Shown here in pieces: positions 1-22,129 of a stretch of 64,000 bases of DNA; position 1 is the stretch's first letter; the number at the start of each line of letters is the position of its first letter. The translations under genes and the position numbers were made by a program. The DNA comes from Xiphophorus maculatus (lineage: Eukaryota > Chordata > Actinopteri > Cyprinodontiformes > Poeciliidae), in NCBI RefSeq assembly GCF_002775205.1, contig NC_036453.1, positions 7,653,103 to 7,717,102 on the forward strand. The letters are read 5' to 3'. The notes beneath the pieces were generated by a model. It was not told the origin of the DNA. It searched no databases and worked only from the letters and a program-made list of their open reading frames with translations.

Positions 1-572
1 TTATTTACTCATTTGTTTCACATTTTAAACCCAATTGTCGTTTTTCATACTTAAATTTATTTTTCTTATTGATGTTCTGACCTGATATAATAATAAAATC
101 TAACTCCAAACATTGAGCTAGCGTTTAATGCTTCGCGTTGGTTAGCAAACAAGCTAACGTTAGCTAAAACTACCAAAAAGGCTCGTTGACAACGTGCTGT
201 TTTCCATTTCTACTAACAATACATGAGTACATGTCATTTATAGCTAGTAATAATAAAACTGTACAACAGTAAATGTCATTTTAGGTTGACTGCGGGGTGT
301 TGTTGTCAATTACGCTAACCTGTTAGCCGACCTGTCATGCTAACGTTCATAAGCGAAACAACGGAAATGCTGAACAATTAGCCTGTTTACGAATGAACAC
401 TGTGGACAAATATCGGATATAGTTTCCATCTAACGCCATAAAAAGGACAAGAATTATACTGTGACTTTACAAATAAGATACATAAATATTCAGATTGTGT
501 CCAAAAAGTCTGCTAACCAGGGTGCTAGCCTCGGCGAGGCCTATTACCCACCAGACCGAGGCGGTTTATTAA

Positions 573-573
<1 letters not shown>

Positions 574-604
<31 letters not shown>
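574..604. repeat. (AAT)n microsatellite
   Basis: About ten uninterrupted AAT units in AT-rich intergenic DNA; bases 1-640 hold nothing else beyond GCTAGC/GTTAGC words. Confidence 0.95.
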
Positions 605-605
<1 letters not shown>

Positions 606-649
606 GACACAGCAGCTATATTCACTATTTATCGACAAATGACACAACG

Positions 650-860
650 TAGAGCTACGTACCGTGAACAACTAAACTGAAGTCAGGCTGTGAATTTCTT
701 CCGCTGTGCAGAAAGGCCTGAGCAGCGTGGCGGTTACCGTGTGCGGCTGAGAGTCTGTGGCTGAACCTGCTGGAAGCGACCTGCTGGCGGCTGGACGGAG
801 GGAGGGGGCGGCCTGCTTATCACGTCTCCGGCTCGGAGGTAACAGGTCCACAACGTTCCG
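650..860. promoter_or_regulatory. GC-richer patch, possible 5' end of a neighbouring gene
   Basis: This stretch is clearly richer in GC and CpG than its surroundings. Donor-like sites exist on both strands: GGAG|GTAACA near 839 on plus and CACG|GTACGT near 662 on minus. The plus-strand open frame 757-1026 runs into a transposon fragment and is probably not coding. In human the neighbour on this side is SKP1, which points the same way as PPP2CA, so a non-coding SKP1 first exon on the minus strand is possible. No SKP1 codons are in the window. Confidence 0.3.
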
Positions 861-930
861 ACCACTTACCTATTTACTTTTATTATCGTTTGCATTTTTC
901 GGAATACTATATATGATTTTAAAAGGTTTA

Positions 931-1000
931 TATGCAGGGCCGGCACAAGTTTTTTTGCAGCCCAAAGCAGGTTTTAATTTTGGGGCCCCACTTAACATGT
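931..1000. repeat. Fragment of a transposon with GGGCCGGC / GGGGCCCC words
   Basis: GCAGGGCCGGCACAAG at 933-948 and TTTTGGGGCCCCACTTA after it match the start of a dispersed vertebrate repeat that I recall as hAT-like. Only a piece is present. Confidence 0.35.
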
Positions 1001-1027
1001 TACCTTTATCATTCCCGTGTGTGTAAC

Positions 1028-1497
1028 GAGAGTTAGGTAGTAACTAGTTACATTTACTCAGTTACATTTAGGCCTACTTGAGTAGCTTTTTTGAAAAAAA
1101 AAAGTACTTTTAAGAGTATTTTTTACATCGCTGTACTTTTTACTTGAGTAATTTTATTGTGAAGTATTTCTGCTCTTACTTGAGTCAAATTTCTGGATTT
1201 TTGACCCACTGAATGAAAAACAAACATGTTTTAATCAACAATTCAACAGACTCAGACACGCAACTGCAGTTTTTGTTAAAATGTTGGAACCATTTTATTG
1301 AAGAAACTGATTTGGGAGAAATATTTTTTGGCTAATTTCTTGGACGACTACTTTTTATTTTTACTTGAGTAAAAACAGGCTGAAGCAGTGCTGTTCTAAC
1401 TTCAGTACAAATTTTGAACACTAAAAACCTGTAGAAAATGACCTGCAACTATTTGCAGCAATCTATACTTACAGTATGTACTTTTTAAGTGTCCACC
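1028..1497 (-). mobile_element. hAT-type MITE of the CAGAGTTGGG family, reverse copy
   Basis: Begins GAGTTAGGTAGTAACTAG and contains the family's repeated TTTACTTGAGTAA words (1144, 1356) and the core with GAAGTATTTCTGCTC. The right end is worn, so the limit is approximate and no target duplication could be read. Confidence 0.65.
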
Positions 1498-2096
1498 CCT
1501 ATGAAAATGACAACAGCATTGTAAAAGTAAATTTTGTAACTTGGCACTATTTACATTTATTTGCTTATTTTACAGTATATCAACAAAAGATTATTTTCTT
1601 TTTACCATTTTTATGTGTACTGATATTAACCAATCTGAATGAATAAACCAATATGAAATTGATTTAATAAATGTCTAACAATGCTATGAGTTAGAAAATG
1701 AGATTTTATCCACCTTAAAAAGAACAGATAAGAAAATAAATAAAATGCTTCACAGTGGGTATGGTGTTGGTTTTGTAATTATAATCAAAAATCATCAGAT
1801 CATGACACTTCCCACATATTTTTAGAGACTCCAGATTTTTATTTTTTATTTAGTCAGTATTGCATGATTTTCCTTTTCAGAAAATGTTTCTGCGTTGCGT
1901 CTGAAGCAGATGGGAGATTGTAGCCAGAAATTCCTGCAGCTTTCTGAAACGCAAACCAGTTTTTCATCATTCTGGAGGACTTCCAGTTCTTGGTTGTGCC
2001 ACTATAGTGCTCTCACCTTTAAGAGATTTTGTAGAATTTTATGTGCACGTTTTCTGATTTGCTTATCTGTATAATATTATGTTTGTGTGCGAGTAT

Positions 2097-2201
2097 GGCT
2101 GTAAAGTATCTTAAGTTGTCTTAAGATACTTTACAGCCAACTGTAAAGTATCTGAAGTGCTTTTCCAGCACTTCAATGGTGCTGGAAAAGCACCATTGAA
2201 G
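2097..2201. repeat. Perfect 19-bp hairpin followed by two overlapping hairpins
   Basis: Arms 2097-2115 and 2120-2138 are perfect 19-nt complements with loop TTGT. Directly after, 2157-2171 pairs perfectly with 2179-2193, and 2171-2183 pairs perfectly with 2189-2201; these last two share bases and cannot form together. The word CTGTAAAGTATCT also occurs as a near direct copy at 2141. Confidence 0.9.
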
Positions 2202-2389
2202 TTTAATCCATTTATTTTTGCAACTTACTGAAACATTTCTTTTCCCTCTGGGGTTGAACAGAGTATGTGTCACAATAAAAGTGTACATTATTTATTTGCT
2301 TTCACAGATTGAAATCACAGAATATTTGCATTTTAAAATGTGATGCACAGTTTGGCTTATTAAGGCCAATGTAGATTAAGTAAATTTCC

Positions 2390-2640
2390 ATCAAGAAACT
2401 CAAATTGTCTAGAAAAAATAGGTCATTTCTGAACTCCAAGAATAGAAAATTTGCAAGAAAAAAACTCAGGAATTTCCTAGAAAAAACATTTCTGAGCTCA
2501 TAAAGTTGGAAATTTTAGAATCTTAGAGCTCAGAATTTTTTTCTAGAAAATTTGAGATCTTAACATTTCTGAATTTTGTTTCTGCAAATTTTTAACTTGG
2601 AGTTTGGAAATTTACACGTTTTTTCTAGAAGATTTGAGGT
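2390..2640. repeat. Low-complexity dispersed repeat rich in TCTAGAAAA
   Basis: Short related units such as TTTCTAGAAAATTTGAG and CTGAGCTC...AAGTTG recur at irregular spacing here and again at 5120-5545. The two small plus-strand open frames in this area are by-products. Confidence 0.5.
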
Positions 2641-2915
2641 TAATCTCAACATTTTTTGGCTACAATATACTTTTCCCATCTTCAATGGCTCTGATACGCC
2701 GCTGTATACTTACTGTATTATATCCACTAACTGTGTTTGTGGTGTTATACCTCGGAGAACCACTGGGTGGCGCTAAACAAGCCCTTCTAAACAAACGTCT
2801 GAAATGATGCATTTTATAGAAATACAAACATTTCCAAACACTTTGACTTGAACCAAGCAGTTACGTTTGATTCACTTATATCTTAAAAAAACAACTCAGA
2901 CATCCAGAAGCCATC

Positions 2916-3428
2916 TTTATTATTCTAACTGCTTAGTTAAAGTACAGAGCTGGAAGGGAGTCGGTGAGTTGATGAGGATTTTTATAAGTTACATACATTT
3001 TATAAGTTAAACTGTAATTTGTGTAAAGCTTTAGATTTTTTTACAATAAAAAAAAAAAAAAACAGGAAGGGAAAAAAAATCATATTTATAATCTGTATTT
3101 TTTAGACATACGATACAAATGTCAAATTTATTTAAATGTACAAAAGTGCAAACATATGTTGAGAACTGTTGAACTAAAGCTGATGGGATTCGAGCAGCTG
3201 CAGATGTTCAGAATGAGGAGTTTCATGTTTCGTCCTCAGCAGCGAACAGCGCAGTGATTATGGCACACACCGTTTGGTCCGTCCTCCTCCCAGAAACCGC
3301 CTCGTCGCTGTGTGGATGTTCAATGTGCACTGCTGCGTTCCCCAGTTTCCTGTTCCTCATTCGTGTCGGTATTGGTTCGTATAACGTCTGGACTTGGCTG
3401 TATGCGGGTCGCTAGGAGAGGTCAAGGT
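2916..3428 (-). other. Probable ppp2ca 3' UTR with candidate polyA signal
   Basis: Downstream of the TGA at 3429-3431 no further coding is seen. A minus-strand AATAAA lies at 2916-2921 and is followed at lower coordinates by a GT-rich stretch, as expected for a cleavage site. This would give a 3' UTR of about 0.5 kb. Other signals could be used, so the end is a guess. Confidence 0.35.
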
Positions 3429-13970
<10,542 letters not shown>

Positions 13971-14280
13971 TTCTGGTTTATTCTTCTAACAGCAACAGTT
14001 GCTTTTTTAAACCGTAACGTAAAGTGATGTCGTTGGAGACGCGGTTATGTGTCGCAGCTCCACTGCGGCTCCAGACGCTGTAAACAGAAGCGACGTCCCT
14101 CCAGCTGCCGGGTCGCTGTGATTTGACTGGACTGGATCTGAACAAGGGGAGGGAAAAAGCGTCAACTTGAGAGTAACGACGTCTGTAAAGATGACCGCCA
14201 GTACGGCAGGCATTTCCGGAAAGTACCTTCAAAATAAAAGCTTTCTCGCTTAGCTACCATTTCAGAGTGAAAGAGACTAT
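13971..14280 (-). promoter_or_regulatory. ppp2ca 5' UTR and core promoter region
   Basis: The 310 bases upstream of the ppp2ca ATG are richer in GC and CpG than the flanks. A minus-strand open frame beginning at 14232 stops at 13978, just before the real start, so it would be an upstream ORF if transcription begins above it. It resembles no protein I know. No TATA box is obvious. The transcription start is not determined. Confidence 0.4.
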
Positions 14281-17200
14281 TTAATCAGACGCAAATCTTC
14301 TTGCATGATCGTTTTACTCCTATAATTTTTAAGCAACCAGATAATAATCTCAAGACTAAACCAGGGGAAAAAAACTAAAGATAGTAATTAAATATCTGAT
14401 AGCTTAGTCATTTATGTTTCATTTGCCTCCAAATATCAAACTCCATCCATCCATCCATCCATCCATCCATCCATCCCTAGGAGTCTTCAGGGATGTGAAG
14501 TTCCTCCAGGTGAGTTCTGGGTCTGCTCTGACGTTACTTCCTGTTGGAGCGTACCCAGCATACCTCCAAAAGTGAGGTGTTGAACAGTCACGTGTTCAAC
14601 ACTCTCCAGTTAGCTCCTCTGAGCAGCAGCTCACCTCACTATGGGAGAAGCTCACTAATGCCTGCTGTGATGCATTTAAATCGGTTAAATCAAATCCTGC
14701 TCTGTACTACTTCCGGTCTGCCATGACCTGATTGGTTCAGCTTGACTCAGCGGCAGACAGGAAAACAGCTGGAGGGATGACAGCAGCTCTGTGATTGGCT
14801 CCCAGTTTAACGGAGCGGTTTCTACAGTCGCTACCTGGAACTTTGCGTCTGAAGCGAATTTTCTATTGTAGCCATGATGTCACTGTTAGCATTAGAGCGA
14901 GTAAACAAAGCAGAGGGCATCCGTGACCTTAACTCGCGTCAGAAACACATGAAAGCTGCCCATGGGAGACGTGCACAGCAGCACGTAATCTGAGTCCCAC
15001 CGATTAATACGGTTTTCATGTTATTGGACGTCTGAATAAGGAGGAAAGCTGCGTGGTCACTTCGCATTTCATCAAACCAAACACTGTTGCGTCATGCGGG
15101 AGACTGCGTGATTTGGGGAGGTACCAGTTAGCGCATTAAGGAGAAATTAAACACAATAAGGCCTTCAGTTATAAATAACCTCTGACCTCTAACTCTCTGA
15201 TGGAGAGTTTAACTATGAGCTTTGTACATCTTGACTGAAATTTATATCAGTTTCTTTTTACAAAATTATCCAAGTTTGATCAGATTCAGTGAAGGATGTA
15301 TAATAGACACCGTTTTTAAGTCTTGTCACAGATTTCCAGTTTGATTTTGATCTGGTGTTAACATGAATTAGCATTAATTTAAACCATTTGACAAATGTTT
15401 AGTGTTTGACCTGCTGGAAGGTAAAACAACACCTCAGTCTGGACTGAGAAAGATGTTTAATACATTCAGTCTTCCTATTATTTACCATTCATTTGTTTAA
15501 AAGGGTCGTAAAAAATGCTTCGAATAATTAATGTCACTGGTTCATTTTCTTCCCATCCTCCCTTTTCAGTAAACCATAAAATAAAGCACATTTTTGAGAG
15601 CACATTACTTTTAATTTGTAGCTCTTCGTTATGATGAAATCATCTAACCGCTTTCTGCTTTGCAAAGAAAGGAGATAAGCCACATTGTTGAAAAGATTTG
15701 AAGCAGACTTGATCATCTCAGGTCTTTCTCACTTCAGTTTTATTCTGAAGAAACAAACAGAATAAAACTGTTTGTTTTAGTATTAATGATGGGAAATAAA
15801 TACTACATGGATATTCATCTGTTTCCAGGACATTTTCCATGTTTCTGCAGCGTCAGGTTTCCAGTCTCTCACACATGACCTGAACCCATTCTCTGCTTCC
15901 TTGGGTTTCACATTAACAATTTATTAAACACTTTGTGAACAGCCTTGTTGGTGTAGCTCATTTTTCAAAGAGCGCTCTGCTGGTAGTTTATCACTTCTGG
16001 GACGAGAGACGGATAAAACAGAAAGAGAACTGGGCCTTGGTTCTTCTGACTTAAAATGAACATTTTGTTTCTCTGGAAGCTGCTCCTCTTTCCTGCATGG
16101 ATCCATTGATAGAGAAATTGCTGACATTAACAACATTTACTCTTTTCTCTCCATTTCATGTCATATAAAAATGACATGAAATGCTCCAACCACTAAAATC
16201 TGACTCCTGCATTTTTGTTTCCATTTGGTGAACACGGCACAAAACTCTTACTTGCATAATTGCATTTAAAGCCTGAAACTGATGAACTTTGCATCTGGAC
16301 GTTGTTCCCAAAAATGGATCAGAATTATCACGGATCTTAATTCTCTCCCTGATATCTGATTTTTTTGTCTTTGAGGTGTTGCCATCTATAAGTGTGTTTT
16401 CATATAAGATAACACTGTCTTCAGTGAGAAGATTCTTCAGCACCGCTGTAACACAGACTGCTACAGGAGATCCTTCCTGAGCATCTACAACAACTCTTTC
16501 AAAAAACTTGAATAAAATGAGAAACCACAACAATTAATTTCTGTCTAATTTTTATTTGAAATGAAAATTGTTCTTCAGCAGGGAATGGATTTACTGTCAA
16601 ACAGAGAGGAAAAATAAGTTATTACATAGTTAAAAAGTCGACATTGTTATGGTTTAGCATCGTGTGTTGACAGTGTTTCCTAAGGTAGTTTTAGGATATA
16701 AAAGGAATGACCTGTTGGTCATTATTACATAAGAGAGCAGGAGACATGCCCATGCAATGTAACACAGAAGCTTAATCCACAGTAACCTGAACTGCATGGA
16801 TTATTCTAGTATTAACGCTGCCACTCAGACTTGTTAGCATCAACCTCAGAGTTTGTGCAACAGATTGGGTCTAAACTCTGAGTACCTGCTGCAGCCAGCG
16901 GGTTTTGGACGGTTCCCCGTTTGATTCCAGGAAAACAGATGCAGGTCACATGTTTCTGCTGGGGCCGAGCTGCCAGCAGGATGAAAGGCCTTGTAAACAA
17001 CACTCACTAAAACGGGTCCGGCCGATGCGACAGGAAGCCGGATGATGATGAATGGGTTGTTATGGAAAGTTGGATGGAGATGCTGGTAGCTGGTGTCCGA
17101 GGGGAGGAGGAGAACAAAACCCTCACAGATGAGTCGCCATGTTTCCTCCAAAAATACCAGCCAGGGATTGTAAAACATCGGTGAAACATTACATCATCTG

Positions 17201-18324
17201 GTGCATTGTGAAGACATGTGATACCTGAAAAATATTTGTCCTCTGCCAGTTTAATGTTACAAAAATACAAAAAATGAATTGCAAACTTTCTGCTTATGAG
17301 GAGAAAAATCTGCAGCTAATTCGTCTTTTTCCACATGGTGTCACTTTCAGGTCGATTTTCACAGGTAGAAAAAACAACTAAAGCTACTCCCTTCTCTCTC
17401 TACCAATCAGAATCCAGTATTTTACCCCGAAACCCTGAAACCATGACAACAAGAATCCCGCGTCCATCCTGAATGTCTGGCGCCATCTGCTGTTTGAAAA
17501 GAGGAAGTCCACTATAGCTTTAAAACCAAAACAGATTTCTATTTATAAAATACTGTAGAATACATTAGAATATGTTGGGTAAATAAACTGTATGCTTACT
17601 GATAAAATAAAGATGTTTAGCTTCAGTTTGTTAAACTGAGTGAACAACAGAAATGGAGACAGAAACTCGCAGAGACAAAGAAAACCAGAAGAATTTCACC
17701 TCCTGATGCAATGCAGCGATTTTTAGCCGCTTCTATTCTTTCAGAAAGCATTATGTGATTTCAGCAAATCATATAATGAGGATGCTTCATCCCTGGTGTC
17801 TTCAGAAATCCTACCACCACACATTTTAGTGATGAGTCAGAAATCCATGCAGGCATTTCACAAGGAAAACAATAAAGAGGCTTCGCCTTGTTGGATCTAA
17901 GATAATAATTCTCCCTTTCTTTTATAAGTTTCACACACAACTCCCCTGGTTTTCATTCACAAAATATGCAGTTCTTCGCAAAAGTACTCGTAACCATTTT
18001 AATTTTACAATGTTTTTAATTTTTTCTCGCTGAGATTTTAAGTTCTACAAAATTGTAAAGTGGAAAGAATATAATATGAGGATGAGAAGTGAAAAATACA
18101 TTCATATTCAGCTCCCTTTGCTTTAATGCTACCATTATTAGTAAACAGATCCCACCTAAAAATAATTTAAATTTGGAACAACTAATAGCTGTCACGATTC
18201 TGGCATGTTTGGGTTGCATCTGTGTGTTTTCTAGATAAATTCCTCATTTTTATCCCTTTGTATTTATTTTCTTAATTTGTTCTGATATTTTTGAGAATTG
18301 AGTTTTGATTAGTGTTTCAAATCA
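14281..18324. other. Intergenic, no supported gene
   Basis: Holds a CATC microsatellite, a stretch at 14477-14620 that reads like worn LINE-type sequence (uncertain), and otherwise AT-rich unique-looking DNA. The minus-strand open frame 16156-16533 (125 codons) has no family features I know, and its downstream part matches a dispersed repeat (TTTGTTTCCATTTGGTGAA at 16213). No CDKL3 exon was recognised. Confidence 0.5.
14443..14476. repeat. (CATC)n microsatellite
   Basis: Eight tandem CATC units. Confidence 0.95.
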
Positions 18325-18547
18325 GATTAGTGTTTAGTGATGTCAGTCCTCTTGACAACAACTATCAATGTGATTAATGGAGGAGATCCGACACAGATAC
18401 AGAAATCTGTTCTTGTTTAACAGGTTTGAGCATTAAATATGTTGTGTTCAGATTTACATCTTTTGAGCTTTAAACTGACCAATGAACTCAATCATATGTT
18501 CTTAGTTAAGATCCTGGCTGAAAGTACTGAAAAGCTGAATAATGTGT

Positions 18548-18619
18548 GGGGGTATAGCTCAGTGGTAGAGCATTTGACTGCAGATCAAGAGGTCTCTGGT
18601 TCAATTCCAGATGCCCCCT
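18548..18619 (+). tRNA. tRNA-Cys (GCA), copy 1
   Basis: A 72-nt cloverleaf: acceptor GGGGGTA pairs with TGCCCCC, the A-box TAGCTCAGTGGTAGAG is intact, the anticodon loop CTGCAGA carries GCA, and the T arm is TCTGG-TTCAATT-CCAGA. Discriminator is U and no CCA is encoded. Compared with the usual vertebrate tRNA-Cys the T stem is changed on both sides so that pairing is kept. It looks functional. Confidence 0.93.
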
Positions 18620-18734
18620 GATTTCCGTTTACTAGCTGAATGTCTTGACCACAAACGTCAATGTGGATTGACAGAGATCCTAAATAGATTTGTTGTTTAA
18701 ACATTAAATTTGTTATGTGGTCAGATGTAAGTCT

Positions 18735-18765
18735 CTTGGTTCAAATCCAGATGACCCGTTATCTG
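18735..18765 (+). pseudogene. Decayed 3' half of a tRNA-Cys
   Basis: Between the two intact genes lies a stretch that matches the last 30 or so bases of tRNA-Cys: a variable-loop-like AGTCTC, a T arm TTGGTTCAAATCC, and a broken acceptor ending GATGACCC. The 5' half is missing. Its upstream flank resembles that of copies 1 and 2, so it looks like a third member of a tandem array that has decayed. Confidence 0.6.
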
Positions 18766-18966
18766 TTAGTAACTTCTTCGACTGAGTACAGAGCCATCTT
18801 TTGACAACTGCTACCAATGTGGATGGATTCAGAGGACCTTACCTAGAGACCTCAATCCAAAATGTGCATCAGAGCTAAATCTGCTGTTAATACTCAGATG
18901 TAAGTCTCTTTATCAATGAGCAGCTGTCATTGATCAATTCATACATGAGTAGTTCAGCTCCCATGT

Positions 18967-19038
18967 GGGGGTATAGCTCAGTGGTAGAGCATTTGACTGC
19001 AGATCAAGAGGTCTCCGGTTCAAATCCGGATGCCCCCT
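18967..19038 (+). tRNA. tRNA-Cys (GCA), copy 2
   Basis: Second 72-nt tRNA-Cys, 419 bases after copy 1 and on the same strand. It differs from copy 1 only in the T arm, which reads TCCGG-TTCAAAT-CCGGA, close to the vertebrate consensus. It is followed by a long T run from 19042 that would serve as a Pol III terminator. Confidence 0.95.
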
Positions 19039-20269
19039 GATTTTTTTTTTTTTTTGTATTTAGGAACGTTTGTCGACCAAAAAGAAACGTCCCTTGATGC
19101 CTACAACCAATGTCTATTGACTTCAAAGTTTCTTGTACTTGTTCAGTCACTTAACTAAACAAGTATTTTAGTTAAGTTAGTAAACGTCTTGTTTAATAAG
19201 CAAAATATTTGCTATTTTGCTTTTGAAAATAGTAGATTTTATAAGGCTTTCATAAGGTTCTGTTCTGACTGGTTGGCAGTTGATTATAAGTCAAAATCTC
19301 TGATGACTTTATAAAATAGATTTTAACCAGTTTTCATGATGTCTGCCTATAACAGCACTGCTGGCCTTTACTGAACTGTGACTGTGATGCTACAAGGCTG
19401 AACATCCGAATATGTAATTTAATTACCTTTGCCTATGTAACATGACACGGCAGCTTTAATGAGGCAATTAGCTCCTGTAGTGCAGATGGTGGCTGGTTGC
19501 TGCTCTCTGCATCACCCAGCTCTCAGAATGAGTTAGATTCCTCCTTAGTTTCTGTGGAGATGCAATTTGTGATTTAAGTGAGACTAGTGAAAGTTTCCTG
19601 ATTAATTTCACTGTTTCATTAAGTATTTGCTTTTTTATTTAGTCTATTCAACAAGGACCATATATAGGAATATTAATCTTACTTCAGATTACCATCTGCA
19701 GACCATTTGCACCTTCAGCTCTGCCTTGTGAAAACCTTTTCCTTTCATTTAATGTGAAATGTTTGTTTCATTTTTAGTTCTGATAACCTCTAATGACAGC
19801 ATTAATAATTAAAGGGGCAGTATTATGTGTTTTCCAGGCACACAGAGCCATTTTAAAGCACAATCAAGTAACTGTGTTAACTCCAACTTTTATAAAAAAT
19901 GCTACATATATAAAATATGACTTAAAAGAAATTTGATTTTGTAATTTAATGCCTTGAAATTGTCTTTAAAAACTCCTGCTCTTTCTGAAACTCCGTCATC
20001 ACAACATGGCTCCTGTACCTTTAGCAACGTTTGTACATTTTGTAGCCCCTGTAATGAGCTAGCAGATGCAGTTCCACCAGGTGTTTACTAATTGCTAATT
20101 GCTGAGTGACAAAGAAGCTCAGAAGATTAGAAACTGCAGCTTTGAGGAGGAGCTGCACTTTGAAGGCGGAGGTAGGTCTATCTAGGCGATTGCTCAGCTG
20201 GATGGTTGCCATGGAGACTAAAGGATTTTTAACACCTTCATAAATAAATCAGTTAAACGATTCCCCAGA

Positions 20270-20450
20270 TAAAACATTGTTAAACTATTTAACTATGTTA
20301 AACATAGTTAAATATAATCAATCAATCAGGTTTCTTTGTATAGCCATTTCAGCAACAAGGAAGTTCAAAGTGTTTAACTTCATAAAAACACAAAAACATC
20401 ATACAGTCAAACTGAGAACAAGTGAACAATAGAAGTGAACATGCACAATT
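20270..20450 (-). mobile_element. LINE 3' tail, minus strand
   Basis: AATCAATCAATCAGG then TTTCTTTGTATAGCCATTTC and AAGTTCAAAGTGTTTAAC is the reverse complement of the familiar fish LINE end (CTTTGAACTT...ATACAAA...GATTGATTGATT) of the L2/CR1/Rex type. Just before it, 20288-20298 and 20302-20312 form an 11-bp hairpin. The body upstream on the minus strand, to about 20700, may belong to it. Confidence 0.5.
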
Positions 20451-20704
20451 AAATCTTTTTAAAATGTACATAATATTGTACAGTTGTGCTCCAATGCTGC
20501 TTTTTCTCGCAGCACATTGGAGAGAATGAGAAAGCAATGCCAGCATTTCCTCACCCTGTCTATTAAAAGCAGCAGAGCTAAGCAGGGATTCTTTCATCCT
20601 GCATATTTTGGCTCGACCCAAAGCTTTTGTCCAGCAGCTGGCAGAAAGGTCACCTTTTCCTTTACCAACTGTAAAACAAGCTCTCACTGCACTTCATAAT
20701 GTCC

Positions 20705-20753
20705 CATAATAATTATAATAATAATAATAACAACAATAATAATAATAACAATA
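20705..20753. repeat. (AAT)n / (AAC)n microsatellite
   Basis: Imperfect trinucleotide run. Confidence 0.85.
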
Positions 20754-20844
20754 CAGTTTTAGTGTTTAAATGTGACTAAACAATGTTATTTTAACAGCTG
20801 AGATGTACAGAAAGTCTATGGAAATAAAAAAAACTATTCTCATG

Positions 20845-20864
20845 TGACGTCACGACCATCTTGG
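20845..20864. promoter_or_regulatory. CRE next to a YY1-like site
   Basis: Perfect TGACGTCA at 20845-20852, then CCATCTTGG at 20856-20864, a YY1-like word. No transcript start is visible nearby. The same pair occurs at 29332-29372 within a transposon, so this may be transposon-derived. Confidence 0.35.
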
Positions 20865-22129
20865 CAAGCAGTTGCTATGACAACAACAAACAAGTCACAA
20901 GCTCAGGACTAGCTCTCGCTTTGTTCCTACCTAACTTATAAACAATACAAGTACGTTACAAATATTATTTTACAGTTGTTGAGTTCTCTAACCACCTCGG
21001 TGTAATACTAAAATACATATCAGCGATATTTACTGTAGTACTTACTTACTGCCGAACTAGCAACACTAGCTTGTCTAATGTAGCTTTTATCTGTGAGGAG
21101 AAGGATTAGGCTTGATTCAATAGCTGGTTCTTGTCAGGAGGTTGGCCCAGCATGCAGTGGTGACTCATAGAGTATCGGGATGTATCTTATGATTAACGTC
21201 TCCATAAAACTGTCTCTACAAAACCAGTGAACTATTAAAGAAAATACTTGAAGTAAAACCAACAAAGTACAGTTTAACATTTTAAAATGTGAACTATTTA
21301 CCTGTTTCCATCAGATATATTAAGCTGAAAATGTCTTGAATTAAATTAAATTTCCATACTTTTACACTCCCTTGTGCATCCATAATAAAATTGTATTTTG
21401 TTAAGTATAGAAACATCAGCTCATCTTTTGCTGATTTTTGCTTCTGATCACTTTCCCAGCAGGACAATAGAGGCAGAATGCATCAGCTTCAGATGGATTA
21501 CGGGGATTATAAAGCAAGCCACTTACTGACTGAGTAGATGATCACACTGGAGCACATAATTATTTAATCTGTAATTTCTCAAAAAATCTAAAAGTGATTG
21601 TAAGTGAAGCATTGATTCCTATCATCTGGTAAAAGTATTTGAAATATTTAATTTAGTAAACATAAGTATCTTTCTACACTAAATTATACACATAGCTGCT
21701 GGAATCTTCCACTGTGGCTCTTAGAAATTTAGGTACAAAGTGCTAACTTTTATCCTTAAATACAAATACAATAACAAATGTAGAGTTTTAGCAATTTATG
21801 AGGTTTTTAATGGACTTACTGGCTTAGATTTCCACTAAAGAATAACACTAAAAGTACCAGTAACATATTTATAGAGCTAATTTTCTAGTAATTTCTTTTT
21901 AAAATAATAAAAAACAAATATAACTACTCTCTTTTTGCAAACATTTTACGTTTTCCTTTATTTTAAAATATTAAAAATAGAAATAAAAGAGTAGTTCTTT
22001 AAAAATGTGAACAAATTCATTGCAACACTATATGTTTGATTGGATTTGTCTTCTTATCCGATGCAGGTAAACATATGGTTTCAAAAATGTTTTAGAGAAA
22101 GAGATTTGGGGGTTTTGAGTAGCTGTAAG

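Larger units (their letters stand above)
18325..19130 (+). repeat. Tandemly duplicated tRNA-Cys units
   Basis: The flanks of the tRNA genes repeat. Words such as CTTGACAACAACTATCAATG (near 18351), CTTGACCACAAACGTCAATG (18643), TTTTGACAACTGCTACCAAT (18799) and a weaker fourth near 19094 recur with similar following sequence (GAGATCC, GTTTAAACATTAAAT, CAGATGTAAGTCTC). This implies four diverged units, of which two keep an intact gene. Confidence 0.6.

Noticed and set aside
16156-16533. 125-codon minus-strand open frame
   Set aside because: No known motif, and its 3' part matches a dispersed repeat word shared with 41651 and 50026. No splice or start context supports a gene.
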